A DNA stretch of 64,000 nucleotides from JBDFMH01 sp047238125. GTDB taxonomy: Bacteria; Pseudomonadota; Alphaproteobacteria; Sphingomonadales; Sphingomonadaceae. The stretch is taken from positions 2,170,001 to 2,234,000 of the forward strand of contig NZ_JBDFMH010000001.1 in NCBI RefSeq assembly GCF_047238125.1. Direction: 5' to 3'. Shown here piece by piece: positions 1-7,554 of this stretch (position 1 is its first letter; each line of letters opens with the position of its first letter). The notes under the pieces are model-generated. The model was not told where the DNA came from. It ran no database searches and saw only the letters and a program-made list of their open reading frames with translations. Both the position numbers and the translations under genes were made by a program.

Positions 1-1067
1 ACAGCAGCGCGGCCCGCGGCCCAATGTTCGGCCATGGTGCGCGCCGAGAATTCATAATCGCGCGAACCGCCCTCCCAGGCATTGGCCCGATAGATCAGCT
101 GGACGACATTCACTGCCTGCTCGCGCGCGGCGGCGGCCAGCGCGCGGACATCGGCGTCGTCCTGCAGATCCGGCGGCAGCTTCGCGATCACCTTGGCAAT
201 CAGCGCGCGTTCGCGGCGCAACCGCAGCAGCTGGTCGGAGACCTGGCGGGTACGGCTGGAGAAGCGGATCTCCTTCTCGCGCGCCATTACATCCATGATG
301 GTGCGCGGCGCCTGGTGGCTGGCCGAGAATAGATCGACCTGGAACACCAGCAGGTCGCCCTCCTGATCCTCCAGCACATGGCTGAGCGGCGTGTTGGAGA
401 CCAGGCCGCCATCCCACCACAGCTTGCCGTCGATCTCGACCGGGGGCAGGCCCGGCGGCAACGCGCCCGATGCCATGATGTGGCGCGCATCAAGCCGTTC
501 GCGGCGTGTGTCGAAATAATGGAAATTGCCGCTCGCCACCTCGACCGCGCCGACCGACAGCCGCACCGGCCCGTCATTGACCAGGTCCCAGTCGACCAGC
601 TCGTCCAGCGTCGCCTTCAGCGGGCTCGAATCATAGAAGCTCAGCGCTTCGCAGCTGCCAGGTATCGCCAGGCCGGGCGGCACCAGCCGGGGCTTGAAGA
701 AACCGGGCACGCCGAACATCGCCACGAACCCCGCAGACCATTCGTGCAGCCATTCACGGGCATCGTCGCTGGGCCAGATCGGAAAGCTGGGCAGCCAGCC
801 GCCGACCATGTCCCAGAAGCGGCGCAGCCGTTCGACGCGATGCTCGGGCGGATTCCCGGCGATGATCGCAGCGTTGATCGCGCCGATCGATATGCCTGCG
901 ACCCAATCCACCTCGATCGCGCGTTCGGCCAGCGCTTCGTAAACGCCGGCCTGATAGGATCCCAGCGCGCCCCCGCCCTGCAGCACCAGCGCGACCTGAT
1001 CGGGCAGCGGCAGCGGCGCGGCGTGGCGGCGGGATCGGCGTTCGGTGCGGGACTCGGCATCGGCCAT
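1..1067 (-). CDS. Patatin-like phospholipase (3' end beyond the left edge)
   Basis: This is a serine acylhydrolase of the patatin family, expected to hydrolyse acyl chains from phospholipids. Visible in the translation are the oxyanion-hole motif GGGALG (residues 31-36), the nucleophile elbow GISIG with Ser60, and the DGG motif with the catalytic Asp at about 219, so the Ser-Asp dyad is complete. About 355 residues are in the window and no stop is reached, so the C-terminus lies outside. The ATG at 1067 was chosen because it starts just before the conserved LVLQGGGALG block. The gene is divergent from the metallopeptidase gene at 1180. The substrate is unknown. Confidence 0.85.
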   Translation of the reverse strand, partial: MADAESRTERRSRRHAAPLPLPDQVALVLQGGGALGSYQAGVYEALAERAIEVDWVAGISIGAINAAIIAGNPPEHRVERLRRFWDMVGGWLPSFPIWPSDDAREWLHEWSAGFVAMFGVPGFFKPRLVPPGLAIPGSCEALSFYDSSPLKATLDELVDWDLVNDGPVRLSVGAVEVASGNFHYFDTRRERLDARHIMASGALPPGLPPVEIDGKLWWDGGLVSNTPLSHVLEDQEGDLLVFQVDLFSASHQAPRTIMDVMAREKEIRFSSRTRQVSDQLLRLRRERALIAKVIAKLPPDLQDDADVRALAAAAREQAVNVVQLIYRANAWEGGSRDYEFSARTMAEHWAAGRAA

Positions 1068-1179
1068 GGCGGGGTGATGCCTGTTGTGGTGCGGTGCGGC
1101 AAGCCCGCGATCCGTTTCGCGCGCGTTGCAACCGCCCGGCGCGCGGCGCATTGATGGCGCACAGCAGGGGAGACCGGCG

Positions 1180-2064
1180 ATGCGCCTCGACGATTATCGC
1201 AGCAGCAGCAACGTCGAGGATCAGCGCGGCCAGAGCTTTGGTGGCGGCGGCGGATTCGGCGGTGGCGGCGGGCTCGGCCTGTTGCTCAGCCTGGTCGGCA
1301 GCCGTTTCGGCATCGTCGGCATCCTGGTCGTGATCGGCGGCGCCTTCCTGCTCGGCATCAATCCGTTCGGTGGCGGCACGCCCGCCCCGCGCGTGGTGCA
1401 GCAGCAGCCGGGGCAGACCGCGGCAGGCACGTGCGCGGTGAACGCCGAGAGTGCCTTCACCTGCCGCGTCCTCGCCAGCACCGAGGATACCTGGGCCAGG
1501 ATCTTCCAGGAGTCGGGCCAGCAATATCGCCCCGCGCCGCTGGTCTTCTACAGCCAGGCCGGCCAGTCGGGCTGCGGCGCGGCGCAATCCGCGATGGGCC
1601 CATTCTACTGCCCGGCCGACAACCGCATCTATCTGGACACTACATTCTTCGGCGAACTGGCAAACCGGTTCGGCGCAGCCGGTGATTTCGCGCAGGCCTA
1701 TGTGATCGCGCACGAGGTGGGCCACCATATCCAGACCATCACCGGCATTTCGGACAAGGTCCGTGCCGCCCAGTCGCGTGCATCGGAGGCCGAAGGCAAT
1801 GCGCTGCAAGTGAAGATGGAACTGCAGGCGGACTGCTATGCCGGCGTGTGGGCCGCGCGAAATCGCGACCGGATCGAGCCGGGCGACGTCCAGGAAGGGC
1901 TGCGCGCCGCCGAGGCGATCGGCGACGATACGCTGCAGAAGGCGGCGCAGGGCCGGGTGGTGCCGGAAAGCTTCACCCATGGCAGTTCGGCGCAGCGCAT
2001 GGCCTGGTTGAAGCGCGGGCTGGACAGCGGCGATCCCGCCCGCTGCGACACCTTCGCGGCGTAA
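1180..2064 (+). CDS. Neutral zinc metallopeptidase, YpfJ-like
   Basis: The 294-residue protein has a Gly-rich N-terminal stretch (residues 21-33), one membrane segment at about 34-60 and a C-terminal catalytic domain. The domain carries HEVGH at 178-182, an HEXXH zinc site, followed by an LQADCYAGVW segment that provides the third zinc ligand in this family. Two cysteine pairs lie in the exported part. The expected topology is membrane-anchored with a periplasmic peptidase. The ATG at 1180 is preceded by AGGGGAGA with good spacing. Longer upstream frames lack a ribosome site and overlap the region upstream of the divergent phospholipase gene. Substrates of this family are not established. Confidence 0.88.
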   Translation: MRLDDYRSSSNVEDQRGQSFGGGGGFGGGGGLGLLLSLVGSRFGIVGILVVIGGAFLLGINPFGGGTPAPRVVQQQPGQTAAGTCAVNAESAFTCRVLASTEDTWARIFQESGQQYRPAPLVFYSQAGQSGCGAAQSAMGPFYCPADNRIYLDTTFFGELANRFGAAGDFAQAYVIAHEVGHHIQTITGISDKVRAAQSRASEAEGNALQVKMELQADCYAGVWAARNRDRIEPGDVQEGLRAAEAIGDDTLQKAAQGRVVPESFTHGSSAQRMAWLKRGLDSGDPARCDTFAA

Positions 2065-2075
2065 GATCGGCCGTC

Positions 2076-2151
2076 ATCCCGGACTTGATCCGGGATCCAG
2101 AACCACGAACGCCGCCGCTTGCCGATCTGGATCCCGGATCAAGTCCGGGAT
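2076..2151. repeat. 25-bp perfect inverted repeat between convergent genes
   Basis: The arms are 2076-2100 and 2127-2151, perfect reverse complements separated by 26 bp, each with an internal CCCGGA/TCCGGG palindrome. The element lies 12 bp after the metallopeptidase stop and 25 bp before the stop of the convergent oxidoreductase gene. It can fold on either strand, so it may act as a bidirectional terminator. The sequence resembles the dispersed palindromic repeats common in sphingomonad genomes; that resemblance is from memory and was not searched. Confidence 0.75.
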
Positions 2152-2175
2152 CACGAAGTCGCCTGGCGGCTGACC

Positions 2176-3165
2176 CTACAGCCGAACCAACATCTTGCCG
2201 CGGTTGCCGCCACTAAATAGGCCTAGAAACGCCTCCGGCGTCGATTCCAGCCCCTTGTGGATCGTCTCCTCGGATCGCAGCTTGCCGTCGCGGATCAGCG
2301 CCGCCATCCCAGCATGGAATTCTTCGATCCGGTCCTGGAAATCGGATACGATGAAGCCCTGCATCCGTACCCGCGCAATGATCAGGCGTGCCAGAAAGCG
2401 CAGCGAGGTGGGATCTGCGCTATTATAGCCCTGGATCATGCCGCAGATCGCGAACCGCGCGCCGTTGCGCGCCGCCGCCAGCGCCGCATCGAGATGCGCG
2501 CCGCCGACATTGTCGAAATAGACGTCGATCCCCTTCGGCGCCGCTTCGGCGAGTTGCTTGCCGATCGAGATATCGGCGCGATAATCGATCGCCGCATCCG
2601 CCCCCAATTCACGCACCAGCGCCGCCTTGTCGGCACCACCCGCCGACCCGATCACCGTCATGCCGCGCGCCTTTGCGATCTGCACCACCGCGGAACCGAC
2701 GGCACCGGCCGCGGCCGACACGAAGACCGTATCGCCTTCCTTTGCCTCGGCCACTGCCAGCAGGCCGAACCAGGCAGTCATCCCCGGCATGCCGAGATGG
2801 CCCAGATAGCGCTGGATCGGAATGTCGGCCATCGGCAGCTTCGTCGCTGCCTGAGCGGGCAGCACCGCTTCCTCGCGCCAACCGGCCATGTGCGAAACCT
2901 TGTCACCCACCGCCAGCCGATCCGATCGGCTTTCGATCACCTCGCCGATCGCGCCACCTTCCAGCGGCTGGCCGATCTGGAACGGCGGAACGTAGCTTTT
3001 CACGTCGTTCATGCGCCCGCGCATATAGGGATCGACCGACAGCCAGAGGTTGCGAACGCGGACCTCGCCTTCGCCCAGCGGCGGCAACGTGATCTCGCCC
3101 AGCTCGAAATTGTCCGGTTGGGGGGTGCCTTCCGGCCGAGATGCGAGGAGCCATGCGCGGGCCAT
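2176..3165 (-). CDS. NADP-dependent oxidoreductase, MDR family (CurA/prostaglandin-reductase type)
   Basis: This 329-residue protein is a zinc-free medium-chain dehydrogenase/reductase that typically reduces the C=C bond of enones or alkenals using NADPH. The N-terminal block with LWLSVDPYMRGRM and the Rossmann segment AAAGAVGSAVVQIAK are characteristic of the leukotriene B4 12-hydroxydehydrogenase/CurA branch, as is the later FDNVGG segment. No cysteine-based structural zinc site is seen. The start is the ATG at 3165 (MARAWLL), which matches the usual family start; the frame extends further upstream but without conserved sequence. It stands alone, with a terminator of the next gene upstream of it. 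Confidence 0.88.
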   Translation of the reverse strand: MARAWLLASRPEGTPQPDNFELGEITLPPLGEGEVRVRNLWLSVDPYMRGRMNDVKSYVPPFQIGQPLEGGAIGEVIESRSDRLAVGDKVSHMAGWREEAVLPAQAATKLPMADIPIQRYLGHLGMPGMTAWFGLLAVAEAKEGDTVFVSAAAGAVGSAVVQIAKARGMTVIGSAGGADKAALVRELGADAAIDYRADISIGKQLAEAAPKGIDVYFDNVGGAHLDAALAAARNGARFAICGMIQGYNSADPTSLRFLARLIIARVRMQGFIVSDFQDRIEEFHAGMAALIRDGKLRSEETIHKGLESTPEAFLGLFSGGNRGKMLVRL

Positions 3166-3240
3166 CGGGCCATCCTTCCATATTTTCGTTGCGGGTGCGA
3201 CGCTAGGCGCGGCTTCCGTACGCGTAAACCGGCCGGCGCA

Positions 3241-3271
3241 TAAAAAAGGGCGCGACGTTGCCGCCGCGCCC
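3241..3271 (-). terminator. Rho-independent terminator of the SWFGD/DUF2171 gene
   Basis: Read on the minus strand, GGGCGCG and CGCGCCC (3265-3271 and 3248-3254) form a 7-bp GC stem with a 10-nt loop, followed directly by a run of six T (3242-3247). It begins 23 bp after the stop codon of the upstream minus-strand gene. Confidence 0.8.
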
Positions 3272-3293
3272 TCTTCACCGATCGGCAATGCGA

Positions 3294-4262
3294 TCAGTAG
3301 GTGCCGGAAAAGCTCCGGTTCAGATAATGCGGGCCATCCGAACGATCGCCGTCGCGATCATTGCCGAACGCCGATCGCGATTCCTCGTCGCGCCAGTGCG
3401 ACTTCGCCTGCTCCGCAGTCTTGGAGATGGTGACCTTCTCGTCGACAGACTGGATCCACGCGCACGGGATGGAATGATGGCGGCCGCCGGCTTCCTGATC
3501 ATTCTTGGTCAGGATGATGCGGTCGTCGCGCACCTTGTCGACCGTGCCGAGATGCTGGCCGTCCGAACCCACCACTTCCTGATGCTCGCGCACCTGGTTC
3601 AGTGAGCTGCGCTGGGTCTGCCGAGTCTGGCGCCAGCCGGTGAATTCTTGATCGAACTTCGACTGATGCTCACGCCGATACTCGTCATAATCGCGATCCA
3701 GAGATTCGATCTGGCGATCGCGCCACGAGCGATAGTTGGGGTCGCGGCCCCAGTCGTCGTGGTTCTGGCCTGCGCCCAGGCCATAGGTGCTCGACGCGCC
3801 GGCACCACGGCCGACGCCATAGGTGTTACCGCCGCCATAGGAGCCGGCACCGGACGATGCGCCGCCGCCATAGCGCGACGTCGACGCATAGCCGCCCGAC
3901 GCTCCATAGCTCGATCCGCCGCGCGCCTGATCGCGCTGATATTCGCGCTCGCGATACCGCTCGTCCATCTCGCGACGGCGTTCGGCATCTTCGTCGCCGA
4001 ACCAGGAGCGTACCTCGTCACCGGCACGGTCGAAGAAGCCGCGATCCTCATAGTCATAGCCCTGCGGCGCGCGACCATAACCCTGGCGACCGTCACGGTC
4101 CCCGCGATAGTCGCTGCGGCCATAATCGGACTGGCCATAGCTGGAACGACCATAATCGATGCGGCCATAGTTCGGACGCTCGGCATCGCGATCGGCGCCG
4201 TATCGGTTGCCATAACCCTGGGGATCGCGGCCGTAGCGGCGATCACTGCGTTCGTAGCCCAT
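3294..4262 (-). CDS. SWFGD and DUF2171 domain protein
   Basis: The 322-residue hydrophilic protein begins with a low-complexity part rich in YGR/SDYGR units (about residues 5-65). An EVRSWFGDEDAERRR block follows, which gives the SWFGD domain its name. A second Gly/Ser/Tyr-rich stretch follows, then a C-terminal DUF2171 domain (GSDGQHLGTVDKV and the ISKTAEQAKSHW end), related in shape to PRC-barrel proteins. Such proteins are common in sphingomonads and are usually unassigned, with possible stress or surface roles. The ATG at 4262 has AGGAGG-like sequence upstream. It lies next to the tRNA gene on the opposite strand. Confidence 0.8.
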   Translation of the reverse strand: MGYERSDRRYGRDPQGYGNRYGADRDAERPNYGRIDYGRSSYGQSDYGRSDYRGDRDGRQGYGRAPQGYDYEDRGFFDRAGDEVRSWFGDEDAERRREMDERYREREYQRDQARGGSSYGASGGYASTSRYGGGASSGAGSYGGGNTYGVGRGAGASSTYGLGAGQNHDDWGRDPNYRSWRDRQIESLDRDYDEYRREHQSKFDQEFTGWRQTRQTQRSSLNQVREHQEVVGSDGQHLGTVDKVRDDRIILTKNDQEAGGRHHSIPCAWIQSVDEKVTISKTAEQAKSHWRDEESRSAFGNDRDGDRSDGPHYLNRSFSGTY

Positions 4263-4505
4263 GAAAACCTCCTGGTTCCTGTCTGCGGAAGCGGCGCCGG
4301 GCCAGGGGGGGATGGCGACGGTCGCTTCGCTGGCAAAAAACCGGAAGCACAATAGGTTGTTCCGCCCTTGGGCCGGCCCGCGACAGAGCTGCGACAAACC
4401 GCTCGTCGCAGCCGCAACGATCGCGCAAACAGGGTTCATTTATCTTTGCAGGCGGCGTTGCATGTGCCGAAATGCGCCGCTAAAGGGAGCGCCTCCCGCG
4501 GGATT

Positions 4506-4581
4506 GGGGCTGTAGCTCAGATGGGAGAGCGCTGCAATCGCACTGCAGAGGTCAGGGGTTCGATTCCCCTCAGCTCCACCA
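4506..4581 (+). tRNA. tRNA-Ala (anticodon CGC), prophage integration site
   Basis: The 76-nt cloverleaf has an acceptor stem GGGGCTG/CAGCTCC, a D arm, an anticodon stem CTGCA/TGCAG with loop ATCGCAC (anticodon CGC, reading GCG), the T arm AGGGGTTCGATTCCCCT and an encoded CCA. The part from 4533 onward is repeated at 46638, so the 3' half now in place is probably the phage-supplied copy that restores the gene after integration. Confidence 0.95.
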
Positions 4582-4590
4582 GCCCCGCAC
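4533..4590. repeat. attL core (58-bp direct repeat with attR)
   Basis: Identical over 58 bp to 46638-46695. It starts in the anticodon stem of the tRNA-Ala and ends 9 bp after the CCA. Identity stops at 4532/46637 and at 4591/46696, which fixes the junctions. The crossover probably falls in the anticodon-loop end, as is usual for tRNA-targeting tyrosine integrases. Confidence 0.95.
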
Positions 4591-4599
4591 GCCCACAAA

Positions 4600-5946
4600 T
4601 CAGCCATTCTTGAGACGCTGGCCAGCCCGCGCGGCAGCCAGACTAACGACCGTGGGACCGCACTGGGACCGCAAATGCACGGTCGTTAGACGCGTCATCT
4701 CGCTCCAGTAGGCGTCCACGGCCTCGATCAGCTCGGCGAGATAGTCGGGCCGCAGGTGCCGGTAGTTCTTCTTATTGGTGCCTTCGCCGGCATGACCGGC
4801 CGCCGCTTCGATCTGTGCTTCGGCGACACCGCGCCGATGCATCTCGGTGATCGCGGTGTGGCGTAGCGTGTTCGGCGTTCCGCGGCCGCGCAGCTTCGGT
4901 CGGGCATCGGTCTCGCCAAGCTTGCGCCGTGCGGTCAGCATCACCGGCTGGCCCGATGCGTCCAGAACTGGACGCGTTATGCCAGCCTCGATCAGACAGG
5001 CGTCGAAGGCATTGCCGAGGTCATAGCAATCGCGCTCGAAATACTCCGGCCCGTCCGGCTGGCGGTTCTTCTCGGCGATGGCGGCGCGGTATTTGATGAC
5101 CTTGCCGCTGATGCCTTCCAGCCAGGGCGCGAGGGTCGGCGCGACCGGCACGACCGATCGGCGCTTCGAGGTCTGATCGCGATCAGGATCGAGGAAATAG
5201 ATGAGCCCGTCGCGCAGCTGGTGGTCATGCAGGTCGAGGATAGCCTCGGACCGGCCGCAGGTGCTGAGCTGGATCATCGTGTAGAGAAAGACGTGGTGGC
5301 GCTCGGGGCGGCCCCAAGCCGCCTCCAACAGCCCGGCAACCTGCTCCTGGGTATAGACCAACTCGCGAGGCTTCGCCTTGTCCTTCGCGTCCACATCGCG
5401 AATGAACGGGGCCGCGGTGATCAGCTCCTCGCGATAGGCGTGATTGAGCGCGCCGCGCAGCGCGGCCAGATCCCGGCTGATGGTGTGGCCGCCAACGCCC
5501 TCGCCTTTTCGGAAGGCAATGAAGCTGCCGACCAGCGCCTTATTCACGTCGGCAACGGTCACGCCGCCGATCACGCGGCCCAGCCGGCGCTCGCGGTCGA
5601 AGAACCGCAGCAGGTGCTGGACCGATATAGCGTAGCGAGCCGGATCGGCCTTCGTCGCAACGTGATCGCGCTGGTAGATCGCCAGCAACTCCGCCACCGG
5701 CGCATTCTTCGGCAGCTGCGGTTCGGCCGGCTTGTTCGCCTCTAGGTAGTGGCGGGCAAGGGCCTCTCGCGCCTCTTCCGGCGGCGTAGTCGCATCGCTT
5801 CCTCGGATGCCAGTGCTTCGGCGGCGGCGTGAACGTGCGGCGGGATCATACCAGGCGATGCACCATTCGGATCGCTCGCTGCGGTATTCGAGCCAATAGT
5901 CCCCGAGCTGGACCCGGTCGGCGGTGGCGGCGGCTTTGCGTCCCAT
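4600..5946 (-). CDS. Phage tyrosine integrase
   Basis: This 448-residue tyrosine recombinase catalyses site-specific integration at the adjacent tRNA-Ala. It has an N-terminal arm-binding part (residues 1-75), a SAM-like core-binding domain (about 80-180) and a catalytic domain (200-420). Catalytic residues visible are Arg232 (CGRSEA), Lys261, Arg362 (TLRHT), His385 (AGH) and the nucleophile Tyr395 (NYRHL). The first His of the usual HxxR motif is Asn359 here. The gene ends 10 bp from attL, and its 3' coding sequence contains the tandem GGGACCGCA repeats. The start at 5946 was kept because LGDYWLEYR and the following strand pattern are typical of this family's N-terminus. Confidence 0.95.
   Translation of the reverse strand: MGRKAAATADRVQLGDYWLEYRSERSEWCIAWYDPAARSRRRRSTGIRGSDATTPPEEAREALARHYLEANKPAEPQLPKNAPVAELLAIYQRDHVATKADPARYAISVQHLLRFFDRERRLGRVIGGVTVADVNKALVGSFIAFRKGEGVGGHTISRDLAALRGALNHAYREELITAAPFIRDVDAKDKAKPRELVYTQEQVAGLLEAAWGRPERHHVFLYTMIQLSTCGRSEAILDLHDHQLRDGLIYFLDPDRDQTSKRRSVVPVAPTLAPWLEGISGKVIKYRAAIAEKNRQPDGPEYFERDCYDLGNAFDACLIEAGITRPVLDASGQPVMLTARRKLGETDARPKLRGRGTPNTLRHTAITEMHRRGVAEAQIEAAAGHAGEGTNKKNYRHLRPDYLAELIEAVDAYWSEMTRLTTVHLRSQCGPTVVSLAAARAGQRLKNG
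4643..4689. promoter_or_regulatory. Candidate integrase arm-type sites at attL
   Basis: A 23-bp segment at 4654-4676 contains two GGGACCGCA units and recurs at the other end of the prophage (46539-46561) with one mismatch. Here it is enclosed by a perfect 12-bp inverted repeat, CTAACGACCGTG (4643-4654) and CACGGTCGTTAG (4678-4689). The pairing of the same tandem repeat beside both att cores is what arm-type integrase binding sites look like. It lies inside the integrase 3' coding region. No binding data are available. Confidence 0.55.
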
Positions 5947-6089
5947 GATCTTGCAAGCTCCTCGGCCTTGATGGCGCTCATCTCCGCGTAGAGCGACGAT
6001 ATCAGCGCCCGGGCGTGTTCCGGTTCAAGGTGGGCACGACGCCCGGTGCGGGCGGCGCTTTCCAGCCTCTTCAGGATCTCGGTGAACAT
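5742..6089 (-). CDS. Small phage protein overlapping the integrase start
   Basis: This 115-residue frame starts at ATG 6089. Its first 50 residues look protein-like and amphipathic, with LEPEHARALISSLYAEMSAIKAEELA resembling small phage proteins of unknown role. The last 65 residues are Pro/Ser/Arg-rich and overlap the integrase gene in another frame by 205 bp. Either the overlap is real or the C-terminal half is poorly constrained. It would be the first gene of the integrase transcript, downstream of the paired operators at 6114-6163. An excisionase or regulator role is possible only by position. Confidence 0.5.
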   Translation of the reverse strand: MFTEILKRLESAARTGRRAHLEPEHARALISSLYAEMSAIKAEELARSWDAKPPPPPTGSSSGTIGSNTAASDPNGASPGMIPPHVHAAAEALASEEAMRLRRRKRRERPLPATT

Positions 6090-6113
6090 CACCTCGCTCC
6101 CGTGTCGAAACCT

Positions 6114-6163
6114 GTAGAGCAATACTCTACGGCCTGCAAGCGATTTGTTGAGCGACGCTCTAC
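6114..6163. promoter_or_regulatory. Paired 17-bp palindromic operators upstream of the integrase operon
   Basis: Sites are GTAGAGCAATACTCTAC (6114-6130) and GTTGAGCGACGCTCTAC (6147-6163), with centres 33 bp apart. The same palindrome pair occurs upstream of higA (33 bp apart) and higB (45 bp apart). Read on the minus strand, all three share an A/T patch and CTTGC between the two sites, a likely -35 region. The region lies between the divergent genes at 6089 (minus) and 6203 (plus). Confidence 0.7.
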
Positions 6164-6202
6164 GCAGTGGCTTGCGATCAAGGATAGAGTTAGACGGCGC
6201 TG

Positions 6203-6445
6203 ATGGCGGACGACCGAATGACCGGCGGCGAGCTGCGCGCCCTGCTGATCGAACTGCTGGCCGGCGCGACGGGTGCCGACCCGCGCTATTGGGAAAAGCT
6301 GGTCGGCAAGGTCGAGACCTTTCCCATGGCCATGCGGCCAAAGTCCAACTGGGACGTCGCAACCACAGCAAAAAAAGCGGACGGCCGCGCGTTCGAGCGT
6401 GCGGTGGATCTGGTGCGGGAGCAGCATCCCTACGTTCGCGACTGA
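6203..6445 (+). CDS. Hypothetical phage protein, 80 residues
   Basis: A small acidic-to-neutral protein of unknown function, MADDRMTGGELRALLIELL..., predicted mostly helical, with a Trp-containing centre. It reads rightward, opposite to every neighbour in this arm, and diverges from the integrase operon across the paired operators, so it may be regulated by the same factor. Its stop lies 2 bp from the stop of the convergent gene at 6448. The ATG at 6203 follows an AAGGAT-like site; ATG 6218 is an alternative. Confidence 0.6.
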   Translation: MADDRMTGGELRALLIELLAGATGADPRYWEKLVGKVETFPMAMRPKSNWDVATTAKKADGRAFERAVDLVREQHPYVRD

Positions 6446-6447
6446 GG

Positions 6448-6645
6448 TCATGCGGCATCCTTGGGAATCGGAATGTCGCGGATGCGGCTGGCCGCCTGGC
6501 GCAGCCGACGCACGTCGACAGACGGGTTGGCGCCAAGCCTGCGGGCCTGTTCTGGCCGGCGGTCCAGATCCTCGGCAAAGTCGACACAGCAGCGCGCGGC
6601 GGCGCGCAGGGCGTCGGTGAAGCCATCGGTATAGCTTCCAGTCAT
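6448..6645 (-). CDS. Hypothetical phage protein, 65 residues
   Basis: Last gene of the leftward early operon before the divergent 6203 gene. The ATG at 6645 overlaps the TGA of the upstream gene (ATGA), which supports this start over a longer frame and suggests coupled translation. The sequence MTGSYTDGFTDALRAAARCCVDFAED is helical with two adjacent Cys. No recognisable domain. Confidence 0.6.
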   Translation of the reverse strand: MTGSYTDGFTDALRAAARCCVDFAEDLDRRPEQARRLGANPSVDVRRLRQAASRIRDIPIPKDAA

Positions 6646-6938
6646 GCTGGCCTCACTGGGAAGGGGATCACCAATGCGGATTTCAGGCGGCGCACGCGTT
6701 CGCTCGGCTTGTTGATCGTCTTCGTGCCGACCCGCCAAGGCTTGCTCTCGACGTAGATCACGCCGGGCAGATCAATCGGCTCGCCAACCAGCTGGGCGAG
6801 ATCGCCCTGATATTGCCGGATGAATGTCCGATCTCGGTCGAGGGTGCAGATTTCAGGAAACTCCGTCCGGTCCGTTTCGAAAAAGGTCACCACCCTGCCC
6901 TCGCTGGCGATGACCACCAGGCGCAGATCCTCGCTCAT
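6642..6938 (-). CDS. Hypothetical phage protein, 98 residues
   Basis: A small protein with alternating hydrophobic strands at the start (LRLVVIASEGRVVTFFE), consistent with a compact beta-rich fold. No domain is recognised. It is linked by ATGA overlaps to both neighbours (starts in the stop of the 6935 gene, ends in the start of the 6448 gene), so it belongs to one translationally coupled operon. Confidence 0.65.
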   Translation of the reverse strand: MSEDLRLVVIASEGRVVTFFETDRTEFPEICTLDRDRTFIRQYQGDLAQLVGEPIDLPGVIYVESKPWRVGTKTINKPSERVRRLKSALVIPFPVRPA

Positions 6939-7261
6939 GCCGGCCTTCTCTGCAGCCGGGCCGGGTTTACCGCGGCCCAGACGATCGCCTTCTTCCCGCT
7001 CGTCGCATTGTGGCGGCGCGCGCCGCTGTCACGGACCTTCCCTTGGCGGGCCAATTCGGTGACGCGGGGGCGGATCGACAGGATCGATACGCCCATTCGG
7101 CCGGCGACCTCGTCGGCTGTGAGGCCGTTCGATCGCTCCAACACCGCCAGCGCCTTCGCGCGCAGCGTCGGCGCGTCGTGGGCGATTTCAGCCGCGGCCG
7201 CGCGAGAAGTGTCACGGTCCTGCGCGCCGGGCGCGTTGGGATAGGCGAACAGGTCGCTCAT
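6935..7261 (-). CDS. Winged-helix DNA-binding protein
   Basis: The 108-residue protein has the sequence pattern of small phage winged-helix proteins: RDTSRAAAAEI, then LTADEVAGRMGVSILSIRPRVTELARQGKVRDSGARR followed by SGKKAIVW, i.e. a helix-turn-helix at about residues 47-70 and a wing. A role in early gene regulation or replication is plausible but unproven. The gene is joined to both neighbours by 4-bp overlaps. Confidence 0.7.
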   Translation of the reverse strand: MSDLFAYPNAPGAQDRDTSRAAAAEIAHDAPTLRAKALAVLERSNGLTADEVAGRMGVSILSIRPRVTELARQGKVRDSGARRHNATSGKKAIVWAAVNPARLQRRPA

Positions 7262-7554
7262 AGCTTCGACCCGAGCATGCGCTCAATCTGGACCGCAGCC
7301 TCCAGCGCCACTGCACGGAGATCGTCGAACAGCTTCCCCTCAGCAACCAGAGCGGCTGCCAAGGTGCCGCTAGTCCCGCCGGTGTTGCGCTCTGCAGGAT
7401 TAGCACTGCCACTCCATGCGGCGTCGAAGGCTCGAAGCGGGGCGATGAAATGATTGCCCCGTGGCTTCCCATCGGGATCGCAGGCCTCTCGCAGACGCGC
7501 CGCGAGATCGACCCATTCATAAACTGAGAAAGTGGCAAAGGCGCTCTCAACCAT
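7258..7554 (-). CDS. Hypothetical phage protein, 98 residues
   Basis: Unknown function. The sequence MVESAFATFSVYEWVDLAARLREACDPDGK... is helical with a Gly/Thr-rich centre (NTGGTSGTLAAAL). The ATG at 7554 was preferred to an upstream TTG at 7575 because it has an AGG site 7 bp away. The gene overlaps the end of the upstream gene by 8 bp and the start of the downstream gene by 4 bp. Confidence 0.6.
   Translation of the reverse strand: MVESAFATFSVYEWVDLAARLREACDPDGKPRGNHFIAPLRAFDAAWSGSANPAERNTGGTSGTLAAALVAEGKLFDDLRAVALEAAVQIERMLGSKL

Noticed and set aside
641..1162. A 173-codon minus-strand frame and the 754-1980 minus frame over the phospholipase/metallopeptidase region
   Set aside because: Both are in other frames than the patatin gene, which has clear GGGALG, GISIG and DGG motifs; their translations lack any family pattern.
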